DNA of 64,000 bases from Notamacropus eugenii (GCF_028372415.1 NC_092875.1:55469228-55533227); one strand, 5' to 3'. Shown: positions 21,401 to 34,065, counted from the stretch's first letter. Numbers and translations are program-made. Notes: generated by a model from the sequence alone, not told the origin.

Positions 21401-22017
21401 TCCATGGCTGCTCAAAAATCACAGATTGAATTGGTTTAGGAAGCATGGTTAGTATTCAGAAAAATAACCTCCACCCCTACAGTTAGCCCTGTCTAAGCCT
21501 CAGAGGGGTCTGAGGTACAGCCAAAGGCTGTTAGTACAGAAAACAGTCATTAAGGATGATAACTACTAGTTTGCAGTCAATTACTGAGATTATACCCTTA
21601 ATTGTCTGTAACTGCCACAGACCTTCCAAGGGAACAAGCAAGAAGCTATTGGGGCTATGAGAGAAGGATTAGCTCTTGGGTGGTTGGGAGAATTTACTTT
21701 CTCAGAGAGGAGTTTTTCTTTCGATAGGGCTCCTGAGAAAAGCTTCTGCGGTGTGGAGATTGTTAGGAGGGTCATCGACAAGTTGTAGTACATCTGGAAA
21801 AGTGTGAAAACGATGGTGGGAGGACTAGTACTGAGGACTGCTTGGAGGAAGAGGGGATGCCTCAGCCTAGAAAAGAAAGCACTCGAGGGACAAGGGTCTA
21901 GATCTTCAAGCAGCTCAGAGCCTTGTCAAGATGAAGAGGGGCCCCACCCCAGAGAGCAACAGCAGAGAATCAGAGGACTTCAGGATCAGGAGTGCAGTAG
22001 CCATTTAGTCTAGCTAG

Positions 22018-22225
22018 GTGGAGCAGTGCTGGAGTCAAGAACACCTGATTTTAAACATGGTCTCCAAAACATGGGCAAGTCACTTAACCTCTGTCAACCT
22101 CAGTTTCCTCATCTCTAAAATGGAGATTATAATAGCATTACCTTCCAGGGTTGTTGAGAGGATTAGATGATATAATGTTTATAAAGCACTTTGCAAATCA
22201 TTCAAATTCAGGTCATTTATTATTA
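22018..22225 (+). repeat. MIR, nearly complete
   Basis: gggcaagtcacttaacctct, cctcagtttcctcatctct, agggttgttgagaggattag in order. Confidence 0.85.
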
Positions 22226-22769
22226 TTCCCAGTACAACACCTCAGACAGATGGTTTAAGACCTTTGCTTAAAGACCTCCAATAAGAGGGAAGCCACCAAC
22301 TCCTGAAGCAGCCCATTTTACTTCTGGATAGTTATATGGGTTAGGTTATATTTTTCTTTAGGTCAGAGCTGAAATTTAGATCTTTGTAAAACCAAGACCA
22401 TTGGGGTAGAAAGCACAGGTTGCCTGATTTTGGCTAATTACAAGGCAGAATATAACAATGAAAAAGCTATCCAGAAATGGAATGGGTAGCCTTAGTAGAG
22501 AGTGAACCTCCTGTCACCACAATGGTTCACAGTAGAGTCTGGATGACTACTTGTAGGAAACTGTTGTGGAGGAGGTTCTGGTTACCCGCTGAGATAAATC
22601 CTTTGTAGCTTTGAAATTCAAATGATTCCCCAAACAGATAAGTCTTAGATTTTCTGTCTCCTAGGGCTTTGACATATAACTTTCTCTCTCCTTACTTTCC
22701 CACCTCCTGATACCGTTCATGGGAAGGCAAGTGAAGAAGTTTATGGCCTGGTATCTGGACTAAATGCTG

Positions 22770-23190
22770 TTTCCATTCAGTCATTCAACAAGTATTTGTT
22801 AAAATCTACAATTTTGTGGGGGGGAGGGGGTGATGAGGGAGGCTGAGACGAATTAAATACAGGGAACATTCCTTAGGGATCTCACAATTTGGTTGGGGAG
22901 ATAACCCAGACACACAAAAATACAATACATAGTAAAATAAGGAAACAGTGATAAGAGAGATACGAAAGTAATGCTGGGACAGCAGAAGAGGAGATAATAG
23001 TTTTCAGCTGGGAATCTATTGTAACACTTGGACATCCTGAAGGAGGTAACATTTAAATTGGGTCTTGAATAAATGAAATAATGAAAGAAAAAAGCATTTA
23101 CTATGTGCAAATAAAAGAGCCAAGCCTGGGGATACAAATGGGAAAATACAACCATCCCTGCTCCTAAAAAACTCCTATTCTAAGGGGAGG
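22770..23190 (-). mobile_element. L2 fragments
   Basis: tcattcaacaagtatttgtt, agggatctcacaatttggtt, attgggtcttgaataaatga, then a second start (catttactatgtgcaaataa). Decayed antisense L2. Confidence 0.6.
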
Positions 23191-23649
23191 ATAACTATGG
23201 AAGTTTTCAGCTACAAGTCAGATGGAAATGTCCCATGGTCCTTAAGAGTATAGAGGAAAGCAGATGGGACTGCCTTTTCTTTAATGTCATTTTTAAGAAC
23301 AAAATTGTATGAGTTTCTAATGTTGAAGCATGTGACAGTGCTAAGGACTTTGGTAGCAAGAATTTTCTTTTCTAGGTTTTCAGTAGTAGCTGTGCTTGTA
23401 GCACCTGTGGGAGCAGTTGCCAGGCTGCATCTCCAAAGGGCATACTTCCCAGGATGGTAACTGCAAGCTCTGTGCTAAAAAGCCAAAGTGTTGCCACTCC
23501 CAAGTGTTTGAATGATGGGTAGGATTTGGATGGGTTCTGGGATATGAGTGAACCTTCCAGATGGGAATACAGAGGATAGCTCTTTGGAGATGTCAAGTTT
23601 AGTTTTAAGTACAGTAGGCATAGGGGACAAGTTAGATTGGGGTAAGACT

Positions 23650-23885
23650 TGAATGCTAGAATTCTTAATTGTCTTCTGTTGTCATTCTACAGGATTTCTA
23701 GACCTTCCCCATAGACTTTCATTGTCTCCTAAGGGAAATGGAAAACAAGTATCACAATCTGCCATGTACTTAGTCCTGGGTCAGATCCTGGGGGATACAA
23801 AGTATATAGAAAACACAATCTCTAGAAGGCAAGACATTTTGGGAGAAAAAGATGAGAGACAATATATGATTACATCATTCTGATA
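23650..23885. other. Unassigned, no gene seen
   Basis: A 76-codon plus frame follows a possible acceptor (ttctgttgtcattctacag) at 23692 but contains L2-like 'gggatacaaag' sequence and has no partner exon. Not called as a gene. Confidence 0.3.
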
Positions 23886-23914
23886 GAAGTGCAAAAGAAT
23901 TCCCAGCATAAAGG

Positions 23915-24030
23915 AAGGAGCCTTGGACTGAGTGCTCTGAATATTCTGGGTAACTTTGGATAAGTCACTTCCTCTCTCTGGTCTTCCGTTGCCTGGTTTG
24001 TAAAATGCAAGGTTTGCAAAGATAATCAGT
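23915..24030 (+). repeat. MIR fragment
   Basis: taactttggataagtcactt, cctctctctggtcttccgtt, tttgtaaaatgcaagg. Confidence 0.6.
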
Positions 24031-24214
24031 TTCTGGTGTTAACAATCTTTGACTTTAGAGATAAGGAACACCCTAAGGTTGTAGTAGTTACGGAAGACTT
24101 CCTGGAGGTGAGGCTTGAGCTGATGGGTAAAATATAGACAAGAGGAGAGAGTCTCTGCTTTGGTAAGTAGTGTATTATTGAATTATGGAACACCCACACT
24201 AGAATGACCAGAAA

Positions 24215-24487
24215 ACATAAAAGGTAAGAGCTGGCAGGGTGCATAAAACATAGAATATTAGAATTAGCTGGGTTCTTTGAACAAAAAGTCAGAGTTGGGC
24301 AGGATCTCAGAATACAGCATGGCAGAATTAGGAAAGGTCTTAGAATATAAAATGTCAAAGCTGGGAAAGTTCTTAAAGCACAAATGTCAAAGAGTTGAAG
24401 AGACTTTAGAACAAAGAATATGGAATGCACATCTGAAAAAACCCTTAGAACCCAGACTATCTGAGCTAGAGGAAACCTTAGAAACCA
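24215..24487. repeat. Tandem array of about seven 33-bp units
   Basis: Units of the form agaatgtcagagctgggaag-, each ending in cttagaac or a variant, end at about 24282, 24313, 24346, 24379, 24412, 24451 and 24485, so spacing is 31-39 bp and mostly 33. Because 33 is divisible by three, frames stay open on both strands: 24277-24492 (+) with an 11-residue period, and a 211-codon minus frame at 24026-24661. The unit also occurs singly in SINE-like sequence at 8545 and 40895. Confidence 0.8.
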
Positions 24488-24499
24488 CCTAGGTTCCCA

Positions 24500-24605
24500 G
24501 ACTGTAAACTTCTTGAAAGGACAATGGTTAACTTTTTCCTCTACCCCAGCACCTGTACAGTTCTCAACACACAGCTGGCACTTAATTAGTATTTTCTGAA
24601 CTGAA
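24500..24605 (+). repeat. L2 3' end
   Basis: gactgtaaacttcttgaaag, ccccagcacctgtacag and ggcacttaattagtattttc. Confidence 0.75.
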
Positions 24606-24629
24606 TTTTCAATTAAATCCAATCTAATT

Positions 24630-24870
24630 CTGGGCAAATCTCTAGACCTCAGCTTCCTCATATGTAAAATGAGAGAAGTGGACTAGATCATCTCCAATGT
24701 CCCTCCCAGCTTCTAAATCTAGGATCCCATGAACCTCATTTTCAGATGGGGTGTATAAGACACAGGAAGTGGCAGTGCCTTGCCCACTACCATGCAGAGA
24801 GTTACTGACAGAGCTGCTACTAGAATGTAGGTCATCTGAGTTCAGAATCCAAAACACTTTCTCCTACATG
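24630..24870 (+). repeat. MIR-derived sequence
   Basis: cctcagcttcctcatatgta, aaaatgag and a gactagatcatctccaatgt block, followed by SINE-like sequence. Confidence 0.6.
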
Positions 24871-25099
24871 AATGATGTTGTTAGTTGAGATTGCTAGGCT
24901 TTCCTTGAACAGGTTTTTAAAACTAAATTCTGTCCCATAAAAGAGGGGTGTCAGGGTTGTTGTGATGAGCCAGTATCTACCTTTTGCTAGGAAAAGCCCA
25001 CATGTGAAAAATCTTCTTGGAGAAACATTTATTGGGCAGGTAAGGTACTTGACATTGAGGTGAGACTGTACCAAAGCCTTTCTCTCCATCCCACCTTGC

Positions 25100-26330
25100 A
25101 TAGAGGGTGACCCGATGTCCTTCTTGCTTCCAAGTGTTCACTTGGAATCTGCTTCTGACCGTGTATGACCCCTCACTGAGGAGTTTGCATTGTGAGATGG
25201 TGAAGAATTCCCTAATTGACTGTTGAGTTGGAGACTCAAGGAGTATACAAAATGGGTGAACCTGTTCTTTGCTTCTCTTCTCTTCCTGCTTTGAATCATG
25301 GAGACTATCCTGCATCCCCAGTCAAGTGAAGGAAGAGTGGATGCCCCATGCAACTATGAGGACATGTCCTGCCTAAACAAACCTGAGTGTTTCATGAAAT
25401 GGGGCAACCTCCATTTTGTGTCCCCTTTCCTTAGGCAGGTGACCTTGTGAGTTTCAAAATCTCTGGTGGTCTTTGGTTATAGTGGCAGCACTGTCTTCTG
25501 GTAAGATGAAGGCAGCACCCATGGGCACAGTGTGGTGCACTAAGGGCTGGGGGAAGCATCTTCATTAGAGGGACTAGTCACTGCAAAGAGAGGACTGGCC
25601 CTGTTTGGCCATTTTCCCAGCAGGCTTTCATCAAGGAAAAGGAAAGGTGAAATGTAAAAACGGCTAATTAGCAGCCCTGCAAACTTTCATGTCCTGGCAA
25701 AACTTGAATGTTAGCTTTCCAGTAATTGTGCTGTTTACTGAGTTATGTTCATATGCATATACATATACATATACTGAATTATGTTCCAATCATTCTGTTG
25801 CTGTGTACTTGATATTTTGTGGTTATTATTGCTTTCTGTGTAAGTATAGATGACCTGACTTTACACTGTACATTGAACACCTCTTTTCCTGCTCCCATTT
25901 TTAGAGGAAGACCCTAAACTTGAACCAAAAAGTAATGTTGTCCCCAGGATGCTAGGGGCAGGAGCTTAATAAGCCAATGAGTGCAAGAAAAATTGTCCTG
26001 ATCTCCCTAATTAGAGACAGGCTTCCTAGAATTGAAACTGGCATGGGACATGTCTGGGTATAGGACAGGAAGGGGCACGTACCTTAGCCCCTAGACTCCC
26101 AACAGTCCTTTTTTTGCTAAAACTCTTTGTATGGAAGGGGATGATGGGAAGTCAAAGGGCAGAGAAGAAAGACTTAATTCTCTAATTGTGAGAGGGAGTT
26201 CAGTGTTACAAAAAGAGCTTTGCATTGAGTGATTATCAGTCCCACGATATCTGGGACTGTCTGAGTTTTGGACTTTCTAGTTATCATCTTTTCAACCTTG
26301 GGCTGACCTTCTTGCTATTCCTTAAACAAT
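25100..26330. other. Unassigned intergenic stretch
   Basis: Mostly unique sequence; a short CATATA repeat near 25750. Overlapping minus frames of up to 112 codons (24977-25315) have no recognisable protein features. Confidence 0.5.
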
Positions 26331-26334
26331 ATAT

Positions 26335-26800
26335 TGTAAGTCCCCACTCCAAGCATTTTCAATGACTGTCCCCCATATGTGGAATTCTGTCCCTCCTCAT
26401 ATTCGTCTTCTGGTTTTCTTAAAGACCCAGTTAAAAAATCTCTTCTACAAGAAGCCTTTCTTGATTCTCATTAATTCTAGTGATTTTCTTTAGTTAATTC
26501 CTATCTACCACACACACATACACACACACACATACACATGCACATATATTTCTCACACATATACATATATATGCATATACATATGTACACATACATATAT
26601 GCACACATATAAACTATATATGTATGTATGTGTATATATATGTGTATATATAAAATACATAGTTTGAATATTATCTCCCACATGACTGTGAATTTCTTGA
26701 GAACAGGGACTATCTTTTGCCTTTCTGTGTAACTCCAGTGCTTACTTAGCACAGTGCTTTGCACATATAGTAAGTACTTAAAAGTGCTTATTGATCAACT
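26335..26800 (+). mobile_element. L2 3' part split by a microsatellite
   Basis: cattttcaatgactgtcccc, ttctacaagaagcctttctt, then after the CA/TA array gactgtgaatttcttgagaa, cagggactatc and gcacatatagtaagtactta. Confidence 0.7.
26508..26655. repeat. CA/TA microsatellite
   Basis: ACACAC runs merging into ATATATG runs. The 87-codon minus frame at 26501-26764 is repeat-derived. Confidence 0.9.
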
Positions 26801-27549
26801 TTCTGAATTTTGGTTTTCTCATCTGAAAAGCAGGAATAGAAATGCCTGTAGCATATACACACCTAGATACCTCACCAGCAAGAGATGATGGAAGGAAGTA
26901 AAAAGCATTGCCTATGAATGTTATGATTTTGTGGATTCCTGATCTCATCTACAGGCATACTCCCTCTCCTCTCATGCAAATTGTAAACTGTTAACACCCT
27001 TTCATACTGACATTCTTGTCTATGTAGTTTCATAATTCTCCCCAGAAGAACCATTCAATGCATAGGGGTCTTCCTTTGGGTCTTATGGTATTTCAAGGAA
27101 AAGAGTGTATCATGAACTACCCATCTGATATCTTTAACATTAAAAAAAAAAAGATCCATGTTTTTAATTCACAGCAATTTCTGGAAATACACCTCTTTCC
27201 TCAATGCATAATGCTTTTTCCCTTATGCCCTCTCCCCCCAATGAATCACCCCAGTAACAAAGAAAACTATAGGATAGAATGACCTTGCCTGACAATGTAT
27301 ATACTATCCTGCCCTAGTAATTTCCTGCCTCCATGCCAAGGGGAGTGAATGAATGAAAAAGGAGGGAGGTATATTTCGTTATTTGTTTTCTGGGACCATA
27401 AATGGTTTTTTATATTATGCAGACCTTGACTTCCTTTGAGTATCACCCTCACTCTTGCTACATGTCTGCCCCACCCTCTGTTCTAGTCAGGCATGCCATG
27501 GATTGTATCTTTTGTACCATTTCTCAAATGATCATTGGTAATATTCCTG

Positions 27550-28000
27550 TTTCACTTTGGGTTGTCTGCAATTATGTTTCTTCTGAGATCGTGGTGTTCC
27601 ACGATTTGTAGCCATAGAGCTTCACTGGGAGAAAACTGTTACTAAAACGCTTAACTCCTGTAATGCTGAGCAGCTTGGTGTCATTGAAAACATTATGAAG
27701 TTTCCAAGTGTGAACCAACGAAATTTTCCTCTCCTTATCTAATTTGGAATTTTGTTCACTGTCCATCTGTAGCACCTGTCCTAGATAAATATATTGATGG
27801 ACTTTCCCTCTAGGGTGCTAGACCAACTGCTTGTCACAATTTGGCCTCTACGTATTCTTTATCCATTTTGCTTTTCTTAAATATGGATGACCAGAACAAT
27901 CTATTTTGAAAAAGCCACCATGGATCCCTCTGAGGACCTTCTGTTGTTGCAGACTCTCAATAAAATCAGCACAATGTCATTTGCAAACAGTAACAAATGA
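27550..28000 (-). mobile_element. RTE-like LINE reverse transcriptase remnant
   Basis: The minus frame at 27572-27775 reads MDSEQNSKLDKERK, then a WKLHNVF block, and ends SFLPVKLYGYKSWNT. This pattern (MD-ELNRR-AW-F, then FNSTVLPALLYG-ETW) is characteristic of RTE/BovB ORF ends. 67 codons survive by chance. Sequence up to about 28000 (ttctgttgttgcagactctc) appears to belong to it. Confidence 0.65.
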
Positions 28001-28014
28001 ATAAAAGAAAGATG

Positions 28015-28140
28015 ATGACAGTGGCAGGCTTACCAGGAAGAATTGAATTCAAGTCCCCTTTTTACATTCTGATTGTGTGACCCTGGGCAAGTTGCTTGAT
28101 CACTCAGTGCTCCAGGTACCTCTCCTGAGACTTTAAATTG
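28015..28140 (+). repeat. MIR fragment
   Basis: agaattgaattcaagtcccc, gtgtgaccctgggcaagttg. Confidence 0.75.
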
Positions 28141-28149
28141 CACACAGTG

Positions 28150-29390
28150 AGTTTCCTTTACTAATGGGATCACAGATCTGGTCCCTATCTATATGCCTAG
28201 CTCATGCATGGGTTCTTAGCATGAAAGGCTGTCAATAGTTTGCAATTTGTGAGGGTGGAAAGGGAGGATGCATGTCAATGATGAAAAATAAGATACATAC
28301 TATCCTTAAGAGCTTACATTCTAACAGAGGCAATGCATATGGCATATTGAAGAGAAATGGTTAAAGATTTTAGTTGGGTAGAACCTAAGGCATTTGATTT
28401 ACATGTTCTTTCTAGAAGCAATAAGTTTAAATTTCCCAATGACAGGAAGACAGTTTGGGTGAAGCCTAGTCAGGTGCCAGAACAGGAGTTTGGGTACAGC
28501 GACAGCAGCAGCTACCAGGGAAATATGGCAGGAAGATGGTCAGAGTGAAGTATGGTCAGTAATCTGGAGCTGGCTAAATACAGGAGCATCATTTGTCAAA
28601 CTTCCTCCAAGCAGGGGAAATCTCGTTTCTATTTGGACTCAGTGCAGTTCATCTTCCACCACATTGGTAAAAACCCACAAAATGTCTGGAAAGTGGGATG
28701 AATCATCCCTGCCCTGATGACCTCACATGGGGATTGTGAGGATTTAATGGGGAGCTTTATAATGTTGGACCCCTATAGACTACTGTTATTAAGAAAAATC
28801 ACATCTGTTAAGATAGCTATATATTTAGAGACTAAGTTGCTTCTCTTGGCCAAGCAGGAGGTGCCATCAGGCCACTCTTGGGCCAGTGGGCCAGTTCCAG
28901 GACTGATAAGCAGGGAAGCTCCTATTCCTCCCTCCTTAGGTGGCCTGGTGCCTCCCCATCCCCAGTAACTTAGTATGGACACCTAATTGGCTCTAACTCT
29001 ATTGTACCTCAGAGCTCCTGAGCTCAAGGGCAGAGCATACACTTACTTAATCTAGACCTACACCAAAAATGTAGAATAGATTCTTTTGTTTTGCATTTTT
29101 GATTAGATCATATCCTTTGAAGAGCTTTAAGACTCTCATGGAATATGTGTTCATTTAGGACTGGCTCAGATTTTCTTTGTTGAGGGTCAACAGACATTAA
29201 ATGGTTCTGGTCCATTTTTGGTGAGCTTGGGCTTAGAGCACAACTGTGGACTACTAGGACCCAGAAATAGTTGTGTGGCAGAGAGATATGTTACTGGGGA
29301 TGGGGCCTAGGGGACAGGGAGGTCAACATCTGGGGCCTGGATGTCCCAAACAGCTCTTACATTGGGGAGTACATCTAATTGTGATCTGGT
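28150..29390. other. Unassigned intergenic stretch
   Basis: Several short overlapping frames (up to 83 codons) without recognisable features. No splice-bounded exon or confident repeat. Confidence 0.45.
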
Positions 29391-29394
29391 CCCA

Positions 29395-29510
29395 ACTCCT
29401 AGCACTGATTCTGTGTGACCATGGGTGTCATCTGTCAAATGATGACAAGAATCTTTACTCCACCTACCTTAAGGAGACTTTGTGAAGATCAGATGAGCAA
29501 CAGATAAGGA
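29395..29510 (+). repeat. MIR fragment
   Basis: ctgtgtgaccatgggtgtca, catctgtcaaatgatgac, tgtgaagatcagatgagcaa. Confidence 0.55.
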
Positions 29511-30689
29511 TTTTCTTTTTAAGTTTGTTACCAATATTATTTACATTCCCTTGGAGAACTTTTCTAAGCTCTGGGTTTTCTATTGCCAGTTTGCAATCCC
29601 GCAACTCCCACAAGGTGGCACTGCGGGCTCTACCTAACTTTTGGTAAGCAGTATCATGGCTATGAAGATCTCTTCATGTTTCTCCCCTAGTGGGCCCTTG
29701 GGATTAGTTCTGTGTTTGCCTGCGGGCTTGCAGGTAACTCCTGCTGAAAGGGTTTCCCAAACGTTGTGAGTACTTAAGAGTAGATTGAGTCTGGGCCTAC
29801 TGAAGTAGGGCCTGGCCTATCCTAGACCTGCATGAAGCCAGTAGAAGTCCTATAATATGTCAGGTAAAAGTCAGAACTAGTCTTTGCAAAGCAAACCTCA
29901 AGGAGGGTAGATTTACTCAGGTAAGAATGCTGGTTCTGAACTTTATATTCTGTTGATTTGTCTGAGTTTGGCTCAGACCAATTAGCTTACTCAGATAAAC
30001 TCATGCTTAGAAATCAACAAAAAAAAATGGGGAAGGGGGTCTTTTCTCTCCATAAAAGTTTTACTGATGCTTTTTTACATTACAATAATTTCCTCACCTT
30101 TTTGACTCCCCCACACCATTACTTGTAGCAAAGAAAAACGATGAAGCAAAACCAATTGACATAGTTATTGCTTCTGACAGCATATGCAGCATCCTATACC
30201 TGTTGTCCCTTACCTCTCTGTTTTTATCATCTGTTCTCTGGAATTGAGATTGTTAAAATTAATTGCAATTCAGAGGGGACCCTTGAGACAACATTAATTC
30301 ATTCATTCCCTCCAAAACCAGAAGAACATTATAGAAGGGAGAGAAAGAGCATCAAACACAGAGATGTGGGCTTGAGGAGCAACTCTGTACTTACATTGCT
30401 TTGTTTTTTGGTCAGGTCTGGGTCTCGGTAATTCTTTTGTTGGGGGTAGTGCTGAAATCATCAGGTAATATAAAACATGGGAGAATTTTGTAAATGGTCC
30501 AGTCCTGTAGGCAGAGAGTAGCCACTGTTCATGGAAATGGTGGAGAGGGAATCACACATCCCTCCTATCCCCATGCAGATAAGTCAAAGTATGGGAGCTG
30601 CTTAGCTTGGAAGAGAAGAGTTGAGAGAGGTATAATGGATTGTTCTCTCCAAATACCTTAACTTGAATTTATATAGTGTTTTAATATAG
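29511..30689. other. Unassigned intergenic stretch
   Basis: Nothing codes convincingly. An 87-codon plus frame at 30168-30431 has no recognisable features. Confidence 0.45.
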
Positions 30690-31100
30690 GCAAAGCGCAT
30701 CCTCTAGATAATTCTGTGATTTGATAATATGAAGCATCTATCGCATGTAGCTTGGTGTTCCCACTGGGGATACAAAAAGTTAGTTCCTAACCTCAAAGAG
30801 CTTACAGCCCAATATGCAGAATGCAGCAGTACAAAAATAACTACAAGTCAGAGAGAAAGGGGAGGTCAAACAGAAGACTAGTGCAAGGAAAGAATCACTT
30901 CTACGGGGTGTGGGGGCAGAACCAGGAAAGACATCATAGAGGCTGCTGCATCTGAAGTGGGCCTTTTAAAGGAAGCTAATAATTAGAGATGGGAAGCAGA
31001 AGTCATTCCAGGTGCAGGGAACAATATATGCAAGGATAGTGAAAGGAGAGGACAGGATAAAATATGGGGATGATGAATAGTTCAGCTTTGCTAGAGCATA
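30690..31100 (-). mobile_element. L2 fragment
   Basis: cactggggatacaaaaag, cctcaaagagcttacagccc, ggaaagacatcatagagg, cattccaggtgcagggaaca: antisense L2. Confidence 0.65.
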
Positions 31101-31114
31101 AAGTCTAAGAAATA

Positions 31115-31335
31115 TTACTAACAAAATAGATGACATTTTTATAATGCTTTGAGGTTTTCAAATCACTTTACATACATTACTTAATTTTAGTGTCACAATC
31201 CTGAGACACTAGGGAAGTAGGTAGGTATCCCAGATCCTATTATCCTTATTTTACAGATGAAAAACTGAGGCTCAGAGTTTTGACATGTCAATGATTGCAT
31301 AACAAGTTAATGAAGGTTCTGGAATAATAGTTAGT
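31115..31335 (-). repeat. MIR-type SINE
   Basis: atccttattttacagatgaa and actgaggctcagagtt; preceded by the cactttacatacattactta block. Confidence 0.75.
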
Positions 31336-31539
31336 TAAAATTCATATTGCATTTTAAGGTTTGCAAATCAAGGGACTTAAAGAGTCTTCCTGACTTCCTG
31401 GGCAGTATTCCTCTTTCATCTTTTGCCATTCTCAAGGGACTGCAGTTTTACAACTAAGACCTTTAAATGAGAATCTGAGACTCCTGGGTCCTATGACAAA
31501 ATTCATTTCATGTGTAACAACAGCCAAACTGTTATAAGA

Positions 31540-31690
31540 TTTTAGAGGTCTAGTCCAAGCCCCTCATTTTACACAGAGGAAAACTGAGGTCCAGAGAGGG
31601 GAAGGAACTCATCATAACTTAGTGATAAGAGTAGGATGGGAATTCAGGTTTCTTAACTCTCAGACCAGTGCTCTTTCTACTACATGAGAG
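31540..31690 (-). repeat. MIR-type SINE
   Basis: cctcattttacacagaggaa, actgaggtccagag, gaccagtgctctttctacta. Confidence 0.75.
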
Positions 31691-31899
31691 TGATTATCAG
31701 TTTGTTCCCTGGAGAAAAACAAACTGATGCCTGTTTACCTCACAGAGGTATCAAAGTGATCTTATGCATCAGAAGTTTCAAATACACAGCCTACAACACT
31801 TCCAAGTGTAACTTGAACAAGATAAAAATGTAGTTCCTACCTCTTAAAAATGTGTATGTCTTAATTTTAAAAAGAATACACCAACAGTGTGCTTTTTTC

Positions 31900-32045
31900 T
31901 TTTGAAGGGAAAGGCAAAGCAATGTGGGTTAAGTGACTTGCCTGAGGTCACACAGCTAGTGTCAAATATCTGTGGCCAAATTTGAACTCAGGCACTCCTG
32001 ACTCCAAGGCTGGTGCTCTATTCACTGCACCACCTACCTGCCCCT
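31900..32045 (-). repeat. tRNA-headed SINE fragment
   Basis: gtgacttgcctgaggtcaca, cagctagtgtcaa, actcaggcactcctgactcc, cactgcaccacctacctgcc. Confidence 0.85.
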
Positions 32046-32879
32046 AACAATGTACTTTTTTAAGTGTAATGTGTCCTGCAGAGATCCTTATGCACAGGTA
32101 GTGGTCCTGGTCCTATGTAGCAGGACACCACCACTCTAGGTGTTGTTCTTTGAGCCAGCCAACAGATGCTATGGAAGTTCTAAATATTAATACTGTATTT
32201 TTTTAGTTTCTTTCAAGCCTCTAGAACTTAAAGTGGTACTCAATGACACTGTCAATAATTCAACGCAATAAATTTTTATTAACTGCTAGTTGTTAGGGAT
32301 ATAAAAACAAAAGGAACTTCTACTCTGAGTGATGGGTAAAAACAATATACAAGCAAGTAAGGTTATTTAAGGGAGTGACTTTTAAAAAAATGTTGATCAT
32401 ATGACCAATGTTTATAATCTGAAAATTACATCTGGGGTACAAACCATAGAATTAGGCATGCAACCTTGGGCCATCAGTTCACCTCTCTGAGTGTTTCATC
32501 TGCAAAATGGGCCAGAAGGTTGCAAAGAAAGTGCTTTTAGCAAATTGTGGCTCAGATGGTTCCAAGTGATCTGTCAAGGGTTACTCAACAAGTGGCAGAT
32601 CTAGAACTAGCACCCAGGTTATCTGACTTTAAGACCAGTAGTGGTTGTCATTTCCAGTGCTGACACTTGAAAACGATAGACCACTCACCCTGCAACAATG
32701 AAGTATAGTCCAGCAAAGCAAATGAACATAGTGGTCAAGTCTAACAACATATATGTCATTCTGCCTGCATGACTCATCACCTCGCTGCTGCGAGAAGGAA
32801 TACCTTCCCTGAAGTCAATTTTGGTTACTGCCTTGATCAGTTTTGATGTCCTTCAATGCTGTTTCTCTTTAAGTTGCTG

Positions 32880-33360
32880 TCATTGTGTAAATTATTTCCC
32901 CGATTCTGACTACTTTGTCAGTTTATGCAAGTCTTCCTAAGCTTTGAATTCTTCCTGGCATTTAAGATGCAAAAAATATCCTATTACATTCATATACTAC
33001 AATTTGTTGAGTCATTTCCCAATCGATAGGCACCTGTTTCCAATTTTTTGTTACCACAAAAAGTATTGCTCCCGTATTTTTGTATATGTATATATTTTTG
33101 AATACATATGTCCTTTCCCCATCTATGACTTTCAGAGGGAATATGCAAAATGGTATGTAGAGTTTAGTGACTTATAGTCACTATAAACTTAAACTATAGT
33201 TTAGTGACTTTTCTAGTATAGCTCCAAACTGTTTTCTAGAATAGGCAGATATGGTGGGCTTTCGACATATAGTGATGTACACGTCTACCACCAACTCATC
33301 TTAACTTGGAATATTTTTTCTCTTTCTCATCTTGAATCAAAGTACTTTGTAGACCAAGAA
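32880..33360 (-). mobile_element. L1 3' region fragment
   Basis: caatttgttgagtcatttcc, caatcgataggcacc and gttaccacaaaaagtattgc are the inverse of the L1 block seen at 14419 and parallel those at 35220 and 49170. Confidence 0.75.
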
Positions 33361-33424
33361 TTTATTGTAGGCTGATGCATTTAGCACTGAGCACACTACA
33401 GTACACATAGTAGGTTTTCTGCTC

Positions 33425-33745
33425 ATCTCTTCTTCCTTAAATAGACTATCTTCATATGAAATCCCTTCCTTCGAGGCCTGTCAGGTGCTGCTTCTTCCAT
33501 GAAGGCTTTCCTATCTTTTTTCCTCCATGAAATAAATGACCTGTCCTTTCTTAAATTTCTGAGAATTCTGCCTCAATCTCCTGTTTGCACTTATCTCTTC
33601 CCCTTGTATCATGTTTATGTGCATAGAAATCATTTCCCCTTATTAGATTGAACATTCTTTAAGAGCAGGAACTGCTGGCAACTTTCTTTCTTTTGGTGGG
33701 GGGGCGGGGTCTCTGGTGTTGAACAAAAGTGTCTTGCATGTAGCA
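33425..33745 (+). mobile_element. L2 3' part
   Basis: catgaaggctttcctatctt, atttctgagaattctgcctc, attgaacattctttaagagc, gtgtcttgcatgtagcagac. Confidence 0.6.
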
Positions 33746-33754
33746 GACAAGTAT

Positions 33755-33910
33755 GAGGCCCAGAATTAAAATCTTGCCTCAGCTACTGTGTGACTATGGG
33801 TACATCACTTAACCTCAGAGCCTCAAATATACTGACCTTTAAAATGGAGAAAATATTCATACTACCTACTATCTCCCAGGGTTCTTGTGAGGGAAGTGCT
33901 TTGCAAACAC
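33755..33910 (+). repeat. MIR fragment
   Basis: tgtgtgactatgggtacatc, acttaacctcagagcctca, caaatatactgac, tcttgtgaggga. Confidence 0.65.
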
Positions 33911-33989
33911 AACACTTATCATTAGTTTTCATTGAAAATCTATTGAATGAAAAAACTCAAAACAGAATGTAAGTTAAACTTGAGGGGAC

Positions 33990-34065
33990 TATTCTTTATG
34001 TTTGGTTTTGTATCTAGTGTCTTGTACGTTACAGTTGTTTAATAAATGCTTCCTGAATTGAAAGT
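33990..34065 (+). repeat. L2 3' end
   Basis: tagtgtcttgtacgttacag and gtttaataaatgcttcctga. Confidence 0.55.

Noticed and set aside
23653..23883. Possible 76-codon exon after an acceptor-like site
   Set aside because: No matching donor or partner exon, and part of the sequence resembles antisense L2.
24026..24661. 211-codon minus-strand frame
   Set aside because: It spans the 33-bp SINE-derived array and flanking MIR and L2 sequence. The periodicity, not selection, keeps it open.
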